Source of the DNA: JBDSSS01 sp963764195
Lineage (GTDB): Bacteria > Actinomycetota > Actinomycetes > Actinomycetales > Dermatophilaceae
DNA: 64,000 nucleotides
Reading direction: 5' to 3'
NCBI GenBank assembly: GCA_963764195.1
Contig: CAVXRG010000007.1
Coordinates: forward strand, 1 to 64,000
Shown: piece after piece, positions 8,388 to 17,805 of the stretch
Layout: every line of letters starts with the position of its first letter
How positions within the stretch are numbered: position 1 is the stretch's first letter
The notes under the pieces: model-generated
What the model saw: the letters and a program-made list of their open reading frames with translations, nothing else
Databases searched by the model: none
What the model was told of the DNA's origin: nothing
Program-made: the position numbers and the translations under genes

Positions 8388-9599
8388 ATGCTCGACCCGT
8401 CCCCCCAGTACAAGTCCTACCGTTCCTACAGCTACCTCGAAGCCGGGGTCGACTACCCCGACATCCCGATGGCGAAGGAGGTCGGCCGCGTCCCTGCCTA
8501 CCAAGGCCTCGACCTCAGCAACAGCCAGCGGGAGCGCACCCAGCGACTGCTGACCGAATCGGTCGTGATCTCGCTGCATGACCACCCATCGGTCTTCCCC
8601 GAGCACTTGCACCGCGACCTCCGCCAGTACATCCGGAGCGGGCGCGAGCACACCGGTTTCGACGGGCTCTCGCGCTCGGGGATGACCGCTGTCTTCGACA
8701 ACGTCATGGATGGCACCTGCTGCATCAGCAGTGACGGGGGGTGGAAGTGGGTCGACGTCCTGCACGATCTCGGCATGCGCATGGCCGACCTGGCCCATCA
8801 GGACTACCTCATCAAGGGCGAGTCCCTCGCCGACATCCGCGCCGCGCACGAGAACGGGAAGATGGCTCTCGTCTTCGGGCTCGAGGCCGCGACCATGATC
8901 GAGAACGAGGTCGACCGCCTCGACATCCTGTACGGCTTCGGTGTCCGACAGATCGGCATCGCGTACTCGGAGGCCAACTACCTCGGCAGTGGCCTCAAGG
9001 AGCGCGGCGATGGCGGGCTCACCTACTTTGGGGAGCAGGCCGTCACACGCATGAACAAGCTCGGTCTCGCGATCGACGTGTCCCACTCCGGTGACCGGAC
9101 GAGCCTCGATGTGATCAAGCACTCGACCAAGCCGATCTTCATGACGCACTGCGGCTCACGCGAGGTGTGGCCGATCAACCGGATGAAGCCCGACTCCGTC
9201 ATCAAGGCCATGGCTGAGCGTGGCGGAGTCATCGGCTTGGAGGCCGCGCCCCACACGACACTCTCGCGGGAGCACCCGGAGCACTCCCTCGAATCCGTCA
9301 TGGATCACTTCACCCACCTGGTTGACCTCGTCGGCATCGAACACGTCGCCTTCGGACCAGACACGCTGTTCGGTGACCACGTCGGTCTGCACGACGCGTT
9401 CGTGGCAAACCTGTCCATCGGACAGGCCCACGCCAACGTCGAGTTCGAGAAGCAGCCCTACGTCGACGGGCTCGAGAACCCGGGCGAGTGCTTCTACAAC
9501 ATCATCGGCTGGCTTGTCAGCCATGACTACTCCGACGACGAGATCCGTGCCGTCGTCGGCGACAACGTCACCCGAGTCCTCGAGGAGGTCTGGTTCTGA
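8388..9599 (+). CDS. Membrane dipeptidase family (peptidase M19) protein
   Basis: This 403-residue protein fits the renal dipeptidase (M19) family of amidohydrolase-fold enzymes that cleave dipeptides, including D-amino-acid-containing ones. The N-terminal metal motif reads HDHP (64-67). E166 in LVFGLEAAT is the bridging ligand. VSHSG (H233) and MTHCG (H254) supply the second site, and D335 in AFGPD the catalytic aspartate. The usual first motif is H-x-D; here the second position is His66, an unusual substitution. GAGGAG precedes the ATG. No signal peptide is seen, so it acts in the cytoplasm on imported peptides. Its TGA overlaps the ATG of the binding-protein gene by one base. Confidence 0.9.
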   Translation: MLDPSPQYKSYRSYSYLEAGVDYPDIPMAKEVGRVPAYQGLDLSNSQRERTQRLLTESVVISLHDHPSVFPEHLHRDLRQYIRSGREHTGFDGLSRSGMTAVFDNVMDGTCCISSDGGWKWVDVLHDLGMRMADLAHQDYLIKGESLADIRAAHENGKMALVFGLEAATMIENEVDRLDILYGFGVRQIGIAYSEANYLGSGLKERGDGGLTYFGEQAVTRMNKLGLAIDVSHSGDRTSLDVIKHSTKPIFMTHCGSREVWPINRMKPDSVIKAMAERGGVIGLEAAPHTTLSREHPEHSLESVMDHFTHLVDLVGIEHVAFGPDTLFGDHVGLHDAFVANLSIGQAHANVEFEKQPYVDGLENPGECFYNIIGWLVSHDYSDDEIRAVVGDNVTRVLEEVWF

Positions 9600-11200
9600 T
9601 GCGTATCCGATCCATCACGAGCGGCGCCCTGGCTGCCGCCACCGCGCTCGCCCTGACAGCGTGCGCTCCCAGCGCACCCAGCACCGACGGAAGTGCCAAC
9701 GGCGGCAACACCGGTGGCTCGTCCGGCGACACCCTCACCGTCGCCACGACCACGGACGTGGTCAACCTCAACCCGCTCCTCGGTAACTCCCGGACGGACT
9801 CGTGGGTGACCGACCTGATGTACCCACGACTACTGACGATCAACGCCGACGGCAGCAAGCAGCCCTACCTCTCCTCGAAGTGGGGATACAGCGACGACGG
9901 TAAGACGGGTTGGTACGAGATCCGCGACGACTTCACGTGGAGCGACGGGACGAAGCTGACGGCCAAGGACGTCGCCTACACGATCAACACCATCAAGACG
10001 AAGAACCCCAAGGGCGGCGTCGTCAACGGCTTCATGACCAACGTCGTCAAGGCCACCGCCACCTCCGACACGCGCGTGGAGGTCTCCCTCTCACAGCCGG
10101 ACAGCATCGTCATCCCCGAGGTCGGCTTCTGGATGAACGTCGTCCCCGAGCACGTCTTCGGCAAACACGACAACATCGACGACTTCGCCAACAACGCGGA
10201 CTGGGTCAGCGCCGGCCCCTACGTGCTCGACTCGGTCGCCAGTGGCCAGAGCTACACGATGAAGCGTGTCGACTCCTACCCAATGGCCCCCAATGGCAAG
10301 CCAACCCTGAGCCAGGTGGTCTTCCGGGTGTACCCCGATGTCAACACCGAGATCCTGGCCCTGAAGAAGGGCGACGTCGACGTCATCGGCAACGCCCTCC
10401 CACCGGCGCAGGTCAGTGATCTGAAGAACACGAAGGGCATCGCGGTGACCGAGGTCCCCGGCCTCGGATTCACCCACATGACGTACAACATGAAGCGCAA
10501 GCCCATGGACAACGTCAAGGTCCGCCAGGCCCTCGCGCATGCCGTCGACTACGAATCGATCCGCAAGGTGGCCGTCCAGGGTCAGGCGGTCACCGCCAAC
10601 AACAGCCCGATCACGGACTCGCTCAAGGACTCGGCCAACCCGGACCTCAAGGAATACACGTTCGACCCTGGTCTGTCCAAGAAGTTGCTCGCCGAGGCAG
10701 GCGTCACCAACCTCAACCTGTCGATGATCTACTCCCTGCAGGACCCGGTCATCTCCGCCTGGTCCACGATGGTCAAGGAGAGCGCGGCGCAGGCCGGCAT
10801 CACCATCGAACTCAAGGGACTGGACCGCAACACCTACCTGTCCAAGACTCGGGAAGGTGACTACGACATCTACGCCGGGTCCTTCGCGATCATGGACGAG
10901 CCGGTCTCAAACATGGCCCTTCAGTACCTGCCCAAGGGGGCGATCAACTACTCGCAGGTCGACGCTCCCCCGCTGACCTCGTTGATCGAGCAGGCACAGG
11001 GAACGGTCGATCCGGATCAGCAGAGGAAGCTGGTCCAGCAGGCCGCCGCATACGTTCACGACAACATGATCGACAACATCATGTACGTGCAGAACCTCTA
11101 TGTGGCTCACAGCGATGCCTGGGACGGCTTCGTCACGAAGCCGAGTGAGCTCCTGTCCATCATCGACCCCGAGTCGCTGTCGCAGGTGAAGCCGAAGTAG
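9599..11200 (+). CDS. Peptide ABC transporter substrate-binding lipoprotein (family 5)
   Basis: The 533-residue protein has a lipoprotein signal peptide ending in the lipobox LTAC (Cys22), then a Ser/Gly/Asn-rich linker. The SBP_bac_5 fold follows: LTVATTTDVVNLNPLL at the start of the mature domain, then a typical DFTWSDGTKLTAKDVAYTI segment. It captures oligopeptides or dipeptides outside the membrane and passes them to the permeases encoded next. The ribosome site GAGGAGG lies inside the end of the dipeptidase gene, and the start overlaps that gene's stop (TGATG). Length and fold match OppA/DppA-class proteins. Confidence 0.94.
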   Translation: MRIRSITSGALAAATALALTACAPSAPSTDGSANGGNTGGSSGDTLTVATTTDVVNLNPLLGNSRTDSWVTDLMYPRLLTINADGSKQPYLSSKWGYSDDGKTGWYEIRDDFTWSDGTKLTAKDVAYTINTIKTKNPKGGVVNGFMTNVVKATATSDTRVEVSLSQPDSIVIPEVGFWMNVVPEHVFGKHDNIDDFANNADWVSAGPYVLDSVASGQSYTMKRVDSYPMAPNGKPTLSQVVFRVYPDVNTEILALKKGDVDVIGNALPPAQVSDLKNTKGIAVTEVPGLGFTHMTYNMKRKPMDNVKVRQALAHAVDYESIRKVAVQGQAVTANNSPITDSLKDSANPDLKEYTFDPGLSKKLLAEAGVTNLNLSMIYSLQDPVISAWSTMVKESAAQAGITIELKGLDRNTYLSKTREGDYDIYAGSFAIMDEPVSNMALQYLPKGAINYSQVDAPPLTSLIEQAQGTVDPDQQRKLVQQAAAYVHDNMIDNIMYVQNLYVAHSDAWDGFVTKPSELLSIIDPESLSQVKPK

Positions 11201-11276
11201 CAGCCTCTCGCGCTGGGACGGCGCCCGGTCACCGGACGTCGTCCCAGCCGCCCCACCACGACGAAAGGAGCAGCGA

Positions 11277-12242
11277 ATGCCGCCGATCGCCTCATTCGTG
11301 CTTCGCAAGATCGGTCACGGGCTGGTCACGATCTGGTTTGCCGTCACTATCACCTTCCTGCTGCTTCGAATCCTTCCCAGCGATCCGGCGACCGCGCTTG
11401 CGAGCACCAACATGGACGCCCAGATGCGTCTGGATCTGCTCGAGAAGTATGGACTCACCGACTCGTTGCCGGTGCAGTACGTCAAATACATCAGCCAGCT
11501 GCTGCAGGGCAACATGGGCACCTCCTTCAGCCAGTCCGAACCGGTGACGACCGTTCTCATGCAACGGCTTCCGTGGACGATGCTGCTCGCTGGGTCCGCC
11601 GTGGTCTTCACCGTCATCATCGGGATCCCGCTGGGGGTCACGGCCGCCACCCACGCCCACGGCGCCCTTGACCGTGCCGTGCAGATCTTCGGTGTGACCG
11701 GCCAGTCCCTGTTCGTCCCGAGCGTCGGGATCTTCCTGTTGTACCTCTTCGGTCTGCAGCTGGAGTGGTTCCCGATCGGTGGGGCCTATGACGACGGTTC
11801 GTATGGCGCGGCCTGGTACCTGAGCGTGGTTCGTCACTTGGCGCTCCCCCTGTGCAGCCTCGTCCTGGTCTCGCTGGGTTCCTATGTGCTGACGCTGCGC
11901 TCGACCCTCATCGACGCGCTCGGTGAGGACTTCTGCCTGCTCGCCAGGGCCAAGGGGACACCGGAGCGTCTCATCGTGTGGAAGCACGGTCTGCGCAACG
12001 CGCTGCTCCCCACCACCACCCTGCTCGGTCTCCAGCTCGGGTTCATGGTCGGAGGCTCGGTCCTGACCGAGACGATCTTCGCCTACCCCGGGGTCGGCCG
12101 GGCAATCTACGAGTCCGTCATCCGCCTGGACTACCCAGTCCTGCAAGGCGCGTTCCTACTCCTCGCGGCAACCGTCGTGATCGCCAACATGCTCACCGAC
12201 CTGGCCTACGGGTTCCTGGACCCCCGAGTGAGGACCTCATGA
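11277..12242 (+). CDS. Peptide ABC transporter permease (DppB/OppB type)
   Basis: A 321-residue permease with six predicted membrane segments. The N-terminal segment FVLRKIGHGLVTIWFAVTIT is typical of DppB/OppB, as is the late EAA-type cytoplasmic loop ARAKGTPERLIVWKHGLRNA, which docks onto the ATPases. AAAGGAG precedes the ATG. Its stop overlaps the start of the partner permease by four bases. Confidence 0.94.
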   Translation: MPPIASFVLRKIGHGLVTIWFAVTITFLLLRILPSDPATALASTNMDAQMRLDLLEKYGLTDSLPVQYVKYISQLLQGNMGTSFSQSEPVTTVLMQRLPWTMLLAGSAVVFTVIIGIPLGVTAATHAHGALDRAVQIFGVTGQSLFVPSVGIFLLYLFGLQLEWFPIGGAYDDGSYGAAWYLSVVRHLALPLCSLVLVSLGSYVLTLRSTLIDALGEDFCLLARAKGTPERLIVWKHGLRNALLPTTTLLGLQLGFMVGGSVLTETIFAYPGVGRAIYESVIRLDYPVLQGAFLLLAATVVIANMLTDLAYGFLDPRVRTS

Positions 12243-13135
12243 GCTCCGCATTGGGACAGGAAGTTTCGCAACCCGATACCGAGCCCGTGGGCGAGCCGGA
12301 GAGTGCCGGTCAGGCCACCTGGCAGGCGTTCCGGCGCAACCCGATGGGGATTACGTCTGCCGTCGTCCTGGTGCTGCTCGTCATCGTCGCTCTCGCCGCT
12401 CCCTTGGTCATCGACTACCCAAACGGGTTCAGCAGCAACGTCCTGGCCGCCCCTTCGTCCCAGCACTGGTTCGGCACCGACAACCTGGGCCGCGACGTGT
12501 TCGCCCAGGTGATCTGGGGCACCCGGGTCTCACTCGTCGTGGGCTTCGTCGCCTCGCTGCTCGCGATCGCGATCGGCGTCGTCGTCGGCGTCATCAGCGC
12601 GTATGTGCCGCGGATCGATGCCCTGCTGCGCATGGTGGTCGACCTGTCCCTGTCGCTGCCGGTGCTCCCCCTGATGATCCTCGTTGCGGCTCTGGCCGGC
12701 CCGTCCCTGCCGACGATCATCCTGGTGATTTCCTTCTTCTCCTGGCCTGAGGTCGCCCGCGTGGTCCGGTCCCAGGCCCTCGCTGTGGCGGGACTGCCCT
12801 ACATGGATGCCGCCCGCGTCCTCGGGGGACGACACAGCTGGATCCTCCGTCGTCACCTGCTCCCTGCCGTGGCTCCCGTCATCAGCGTCACCGTGGTGCT
12901 CACGGCCTCTCGGGCTGTGCTCTCCGAGGCCGGGCTGTCCTTCCTCGGCCTGGGAGACCCCAACAGCTGGTCATGGGGCCGGATCCTCTACGAATCCCAA
13001 CAGTCCGGCTCAATGACCAGCGCCTGGTGGACCACGTTCTTCCCGTCCGTCGCCATCCTCGTGCTGGTCATCGCCGCGACCCTGATCGCCATCGCCTACA
13101 ACGACGCACGCAACCCACGCTCCCGAGAGGACTGA
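12239..13135 (+). CDS. Peptide ABC transporter permease (DppC/OppC type)
   Basis: The 298-residue partner permease starts at the ATG overlapping the previous stop (ATGA); a longer frame upstream is only the shadow of the DppB-type gene. It has the DppC features: a first helix after a basic stretch (FRRNPMGITSAVVLVLLV), HWFGTDNLGRDVFAQVIWGTR, and the EAA loop DAARVLGGRHSWILRRHLLP. Six membrane segments are predicted. One base separates its stop from the M24 gene. Confidence 0.93.
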   Translation: MSSALGQEVSQPDTEPVGEPESAGQATWQAFRRNPMGITSAVVLVLLVIVALAAPLVIDYPNGFSSNVLAAPSSQHWFGTDNLGRDVFAQVIWGTRVSLVVGFVASLLAIAIGVVVGVISAYVPRIDALLRMVVDLSLSLPVLPLMILVAALAGPSLPTIILVISFFSWPEVARVVRSQALAVAGLPYMDAARVLGGRHSWILRRHLLPAVAPVISVTVVLTASRAVLSEAGLSFLGLGDPNSWSWGRILYESQQSGSMTSAWWTTFFPSVAILVLVIAATLIAIAYNDARNPRSRED

Positions 13136-13136
13136 C

Positions 13137-14315
13137 ATGCCCTTCAGCCAACGGCTCGACCCCTCGCACTACACGGGCGTGCAGGACGACGTGAGCGTCC
13201 GCATCCGTGAGGCAGGACTCGACGGACTGCTGCTCGACCACCCCGAGGACGTCGCGTACCTGACCGGCTTCTTCCATCACCCCTGCGAGCGCCCGGTCGT
13301 CGTGTGGGTCGGTGCGGACGCCGACACCGCGTTGCTCGTCCCGAAGCTCGAGGAGGACCATGCCCGCTGGCAGGAGGCGAGCGCGGACCTCCTCACCTAC
13401 CACGAGTTTCCCGGCGTGATCGAGCCCCTCTCAGTCCTGGCCGAGCGGGTGCCGCGCGGCCGTCGACGCTTCGGCATCTCCCCCACCACGTCAACGGGTC
13501 GACTCGACCTGCTCCGCGGCTGCCTGCCCGGGGCCGAGTTCGTCACCACCGACCTGATGGTCCGCGCCCGTAGCGTGAAACGCCCGGCGGAGGTCGCACT
13601 GCACCAGGAGGCGGCCCGGATCACCGACCTCATGCTCCGTGCCGGCGTCGAGCTCATCACCGACGCCGTCGCGGGCGGCGGGACTCTTCCCAGCGAGGCC
13701 GAGGTGGCCGGACACGTCGGCTCCGTCGGGGTCGAGACGATGTACGGCGAGCATGAGGACGTCGTCGTCACAGGCTTCCTGGCCGGCGGCCTCGTCTACT
13801 CCGGAGCCAACAGCGCCCGACCCCACGGACTCCCCTCGGGCCACCGGTTGCGCCGTGGGGAGACGTTCATGCTCTCCCTCGGCTGCGCCGTGGGTGGGCG
13901 GTTCGTCGAGGGCGAGCGCACCTTCATCCTCGGGCAACCCACGCAGGAGCAGGTGCACCGCTACGAAACCGTCCTCGCGGCCCAGCTGGCCGGACTGCAC
14001 GCCATCCGCCCCGGAGCAACCTGCGCCGAAGCGAACGCCGAGTGCCTCGCAGTCATCAAGGAGGCGGGCCTCGGCCGCTACCTGCAACACCGACAGGGAC
14101 ACGGCATCGGCCTGGGCATGCACGAGCCGCCCTGGCTCGAGGACGGCGACCCGACCGTCATCGAGGAAGGCTTCGTGCTGTCGAACGAACCCGGCATCTA
14201 CGTCCCGGGCCACGCCGGCTACCGCATCTCCGACTCCGTGCTCGTCACCGCCGACGGCGCGCAACCGTTCACCACCTACCCCAAGTCGCTCGACGCTATC
14301 GTTGTCGCGGCCTAA
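13137..14315 (+). CDS. M24-family (aminopeptidase P/creatinase fold) protein with altered metal ligands
   Basis: This 392-residue protein has the creatinase-type N-terminal domain (about 15-145) and the pita-bread M24 domain. His322 in GHGIGLGMHEPPW and Glu351 in SNEPGIY are conserved. Other expected metal ligands are changed: the first Asp is Ser247 (FMLSLG), the second is Glu258, and the usual Glu of the RIED motif is Ser365 (RISD). Metallo-aminopeptidases need all five, so this may be a metal-free hydrolase like creatinase or a divergent ectoine/amide hydrolase. Lying inside a peptide-import operon, it probably acts on an imported C-N bond. Calling it Xaa-Pro aminopeptidase would be unsafe. 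Confidence 0.85.
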   Translation: MPFSQRLDPSHYTGVQDDVSVRIREAGLDGLLLDHPEDVAYLTGFFHHPCERPVVVWVGADADTALLVPKLEEDHARWQEASADLLTYHEFPGVIEPLSVLAERVPRGRRRFGISPTTSTGRLDLLRGCLPGAEFVTTDLMVRARSVKRPAEVALHQEAARITDLMLRAGVELITDAVAGGGTLPSEAEVAGHVGSVGVETMYGEHEDVVVTGFLAGGLVYSGANSARPHGLPSGHRLRRGETFMLSLGCAVGGRFVEGERTFILGQPTQEQVHRYETVLAAQLAGLHAIRPGATCAEANAECLAVIKEAGLGRYLQHRQGHGIGLGMHEPPWLEDGDPTVIEEGFVLSNEPGIYVPGHAGYRISDSVLVTADGAQPFTTYPKSLDAIVVAA

Positions 14316-14332
14316 CCGACCAGGAGGTCTCC

Positions 14333-15184
14333 TTGTTCGTCAACATCAACGACAACCAGCTCAACGTCGAGGTGATGGGACCGGACGATGCTCCACTGAT
14401 CATCGTTCACCACGGCGCCCCCGGGCTCGGCAGCATGGCCGAACCCCGTGCCAGTTTCGGCCCCCTCGCCGACTCGTACCGCGTCCTCGTCTTCGATGCC
14501 CGAGGGTCGGGACGCAGCGAGGGCAACGGCGACCTCACCCACGAGCAGTGGGCGGCCGACGTCGAGGCCCTGCGCGAATGGGCCGGCGCCGAGCGCTTCA
14601 TCATGGCCGGCGGCTCCTACGGCGGCTTCATCTCGATGGAATACGCAGTGCGCCACCCGGACCGGCTCCTGGCGATGGTCCTGCGCGACACGTCCCCAGA
14701 CAACTCCAACGAAGAGCTCGCCCGGGCCAATGCCCTCGCCAGCGCCCGAGTGAAGCTGGACATGGCCAAGTTCGAGCGGATTATGGACGGCAGCGTGCGT
14801 GACAACGCGGACCTGCGTGAGTGCTGGGCCGAGATCCTGCCGCTGTACGACCACGTTTACGACCCGGACGCGGTGGCGCAGAAGGTCGAGGCCACCCTTT
14901 ATCGCTACGAGGCCCACAACTACGCTTTCACCCACAACATGCCCGACTACGACCTGACCGGCCGACTCACCGCTGTCACCTGTCCGACCCTGGTCACCGT
15001 TGGTCGGGGTGACTGGATCACCCCGGTCGCGTGCAGCGAACGCATCGTCGAGCTGATCCCCGATGCTCACCTGGAGGTCTTCGAGGAGTCGGGCCACTCA
15101 CCGCAGCTCGAGGAGGCCGAGAAGTTCCAGTCCGTCGTCCGCAGCTTCTTGGAGCACGCCCTGGGCCGGGCCGGAGTCTCGTGA
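14333..15184 (+). CDS. Alpha/beta hydrolase, proline iminopeptidase-like
   Basis: The 283-residue hydrolase has HHGAPGLGS as the oxyanion motif and nucleophile elbow GGSYGG, with a catalytic His in EESGHSP near the C-terminus. The start is a TTG preceded by AGGAGG at 14322-14327; no ATG is better placed. It is a clear paralogue of the hydrolase at 28201-29046: both share GPLADxYRVxVFDARG, QWAADVxALREWAG and GGSYGGFI in register over the whole length. Each copy sits in a different peptide-transport cluster, so both likely process imported peptides or amides. Its stop overlaps the GTG of the regulator gene. Confidence 0.85.
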   Translation: MFVNINDNQLNVEVMGPDDAPLIIVHHGAPGLGSMAEPRASFGPLADSYRVLVFDARGSGRSEGNGDLTHEQWAADVEALREWAGAERFIMAGGSYGGFISMEYAVRHPDRLLAMVLRDTSPDNSNEELARANALASARVKLDMAKFERIMDGSVRDNADLRECWAEILPLYDHVYDPDAVAQKVEATLYRYEAHNYAFTHNMPDYDLTGRLTAVTCPTLVTVGRGDWITPVACSERIVELIPDAHLEVFEESGHSPQLEEAEKFQSVVRSFLEHALGRAGVS

Positions 15185-16164
15185 CCGGCGGCGTCGCCCA
15201 CTTCGATGATCTGGACCGCCGGATCATCGCCGCCCTCCAGGCAGACGGTCGGGCGAGCTGGACGGAGATCGCCGATGACGTCAGCTCGTCGCTTGCCACC
15301 GTCACCCGGCGAGGACAGCAGCTCCTCGCCTCGGGAGCGGTGGGAGTGGGCGTCAGCCACGACATCAACACCCCTGGCGTCTCAGACCTGTTCGTTCTAC
15401 GGATCCGGTGTCGAGCCGGCAGCCAGATGGACGTCGCCACCGCGCTGGCGCAACGGAGCAACCTCCGGTTCCTGTGCCTCGTCACGGGTGGCAGTGACCT
15501 CCTCGCCGAGATCTCCATCCCCCAGTCGGAGTCTCTGCACCAGCGACTCATCAACGAGATCCAGACGATCGACGGGGTCGAGTCCTGCCGAAGTGATCTC
15601 GTGCTCCACGCGTACAAGGTGTCCCAGCGCTGGTTGACCGACACCCTCGAGCAGCGTGCGCGCGGTGACGCGGTCGCGCCGGAGCCTCACGTCTGCCACC
15701 CTTCTCACTTCGACGACACGGATCGCCAGATCCTCGACGCCATGCGGCTCGACGGTCGGGCGAGCTTCCGATCCGTCTCGCAGGTCGTCGGGGTGAACGA
15801 GAGCACCGTTCGTCGACGGTTCGAAACACTCCGCGACCGGGGCTGCGCGCTTGTGCTCACCCTCGTGGCAGCGAACGCCCTCGGCCTGGAGTCAGAGATC
15901 ATCCTGACCGTCTCCGTGGCGCCGAACCGCCTCGACGCGGTGGCGCAGGAGCTCGGCTCCTATGTGGGCGTCCGGTATCTGGCTGCCACACTGGACTGTT
16001 CGCTGGTCTGCGAGCTGATCATGCCGTCCACCCCCAAGCTCTACGAGTTCCTCACCGAGCAGCTGGGCCAGATCGAAGGCGTTCGGGGATGGGAAGCATG
16101 CGTGGAGCTGCTCACCATCAGACGCGGCTTTCTCGAGACCCCGTGGTGGCGCGCCGCAACGTAG
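15181..16164 (+). CDS. Tandem-fused Lrp/AsnC family regulator (two HTH-RAM units)
   Basis: The 327-residue protein is about twice the usual Lrp/AsnC length and contains two complete copies. HTH 1 is at about 8-50 (FDDLDRRIIAALQADGRASW), with an effector-binding RAM domain at about 70-150. HTH 2 is at about 176-220 (FDDTDRQILDAMRLDGRASF), with RAM 2 at about 235-315. The parallel FDDxDRxI...LxxDGRAS motifs show an internal duplication. The GTG start overlaps the previous stop (GTGA). As the last gene of the peptide operon it likely senses an amino acid released from peptides and controls the locus, perhaps through the 8.3-kb intergenic region. Confidence 0.9.
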   Translation: MTGGVAHFDDLDRRIIAALQADGRASWTEIADDVSSSLATVTRRGQQLLASGAVGVGVSHDINTPGVSDLFVLRIRCRAGSQMDVATALAQRSNLRFLCLVTGGSDLLAEISIPQSESLHQRLINEIQTIDGVESCRSDLVLHAYKVSQRWLTDTLEQRARGDAVAPEPHVCHPSHFDDTDRQILDAMRLDGRASFRSVSQVVGVNESTVRRRFETLRDRGCALVLTLVAANALGLESEIILTVSVAPNRLDAVAQELGSYVGVRYLAATLDCSLVCELIMPSTPKLYEFLTEQLGQIEGVRGWEACVELLTIRRGFLETPWWRAAT

Positions 16165-16674
16165 CACTGCGACCCGAGCGGGAACACCGGCATGCCGTCC
16201 CCCTGCAAACTGGCACGTGCGGCGCCGACTGACGCCGTCGAGATTTGCGACGACGCGCACACCGCCTTACCCGGACACGCCTGCAGCGTCTATCCGGCGT
16301 GATGCACCCGCGCAACGCCTCCGGAGTTCGCGTCACACAAGCTGCGGCATGCCACGCGCGAGGAGGAAACAACCGTTCCTGGACCACCACGGCGAGACCC
16401 GTCGGTTGTTGTTTGCCCACCAACGCGGTCGAGTCCCTCGAAGGCCGCTACTGCTGGGGCCGGGCGTCGGCGCCGGGGGACGGTCCCTGAAGGAGCAGGC
16501 CCGACACCACATGCTCGGTCCTGGTCACCGGCGGGGAGGGCCCCAAAGAAGGCGGTAAGGCGCGGCGGCCCATCCGGTCGAAGCCCGCTCCGGACGCGTT
16601 CGTAGTGAACTTCGCCCGACCGCGTTGTGAGCCGGGTCCCGTGACCCGATCAGCGCTGCCTGCCAGTCCGCGGG
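16165..16674. other. Intergenic stretch between convergent operons, nothing recognised
   Basis: About 510 bases between the Lrp-type gene and the stop of the enolase-superfamily gene. Short frames exist on both strands but lack ribosome sites and recognisable domains. No strong terminator hairpin with a T run was seen. It could be a decayed gene or an insertion boundary. Confidence 0.5.
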
Positions 16675-17805
16675 TCAGGCCACGCGGTAGGGCTCGGCGT
16701 CAGCGACGCGTAAGGTCAGACCGAGGCCCGGCGCGTCGGCGTCGGGGGTGATGGTCCCACCGGCCGGGTCGAGCGTGCCGTCGAAGAACATCGACTCGAT
16801 GCGGACGTGGTCGTGGAACCACTCCAGGTGGCGCAGGTTCGGCGTCGCCGCGGCGACGTGGGCGTGCAGGTGCGGCCCGCAGTGACCGGAGAGCTGCAGG
16901 CCGAAGGATGCCGCGACGGCCGCGACCCGCATCCATTCGGTGATACCCCCGCACCGGGAGACGTCCGCCTGGAGACAGTCGACGGCACCGGCCGCGCACA
17001 TGCGACGGAAGTAGGAGACCTCGTTGCCGTACTCACCGGCCGTGACGTCGGCGGCAACTGCGTCACGAACCTCGCGCAGCCCATCGAGGTCGTCGGAGGA
17101 GACCGGCTCCTCGAACCAGCGCACATCCAGGTCAGCCGCGGCCGCCATCATCCGGATGGCCTGCTTGCGGGTGTACCCGCCGTTGGCGTCGACGAACAGC
17201 TCGGTGTCGTCCCCGATGATGGTTCGGGCCTGGCGCATCCGTTCGAGGTCGCGACCAGGGTCAGCGCCCCAGGACTCGCCGATCTTGATCTTCACCCGGG
17301 GAATCTCCTCTTCGAGGGCCCAGTGGCCGAGCTGGTGACGGAGCTGCCGCTCGTCGTAGGTGGTGAAGCCGCCGCTGCCGTAAACGGGGACCCTGGAATC
17401 GACCGCTCCGAGGAGGCGGTGCAAGGGGAGGTCGAGCAGCCGGGCCTTCAGATCCCACAGGGCGACGTCGACCGCGGAGATGGCGTAGGAGGCGATACCG
17501 GGGCGGCCCGCGTTGCGCACCGCCTTGACCATGGCCTGGGAGCAGCCGCCGACGTCCATGGCGTTGCGACGTTTCACCAGTCCCACGAGCTGGTCGCTGA
17601 TCAGCGTGGCGCACGCCGTCGGTCCGTAGGTCCACCCGATGCCCTCGGTGCTGCCGGAACGAGCTCGCACCAGCACCATGGTGGTGGAGCTCCAGCTGAT
17701 GGTGCCGTCAGCCTCTGGTGCGTCGGTGGGAACGGTGTAGGCGCTGACCGAGACGTCGTCGATCTTCGCGTCGATCCGGGTGCCGGATCCGATCGTGGCG
17801 ATCAT
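16675..17805 (-). CDS. Mandelate racemase/muconate lactonizing enzyme family (sugar-acid dehydratase-like)
   Basis: This 376-residue protein belongs to the enolase superfamily, mandelate racemase group. The barrel shows the KxK catalytic pair (K172, K174), metal ligands D206 (FVDANGG), E232 (FEEP) and E258 (AGEYG), and H308 in SGHCGPH as the opposing base. This set fits acid-sugar dehydratases acting on gluconate- or galactonate-like substrates. The adjacent sugar porter (4-bp overlap) and GMC sugar oxidase support the idea that an aldose is oxidised to an aldonate and then dehydrated. Which sugar is used cannot be told. Confidence 0.87.
   Translation of the reverse strand: MIATIGSGTRIDAKIDDVSVSAYTVPTDAPEADGTISWSSTTMVLVRARSGSTEGIGWTYGPTACATLISDQLVGLVKRRNAMDVGGCSQAMVKAVRNAGRPGIASYAISAVDVALWDLKARLLDLPLHRLLGAVDSRVPVYGSGGFTTYDERQLRHQLGHWALEEEIPRVKIKIGESWGADPGRDLERMRQARTIIGDDTELFVDANGGYTRKQAIRMMAAAADLDVRWFEEPVSSDDLDGLREVRDAVAADVTAGEYGNEVSYFRRMCAAGAVDCLQADVSRCGGITEWMRVAAVAASFGLQLSGHCGPHLHAHVAAATPNLRHLEWFHDHVRIESMFFDGTLDPAGGTITPDADAPGLGLTLRVADAEPYRVA

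Noticed and set aside
13137..14315. Plain annotation as Xaa-Pro aminopeptidase
   Set aside because: Three of five metal ligands are substituted, so the activity cannot be assumed.
16217..16558. Short frames in the gap after the Lrp-type gene
   Set aside because: No domain, no ribosome site and competing frames on the other strand; no transposase motif.
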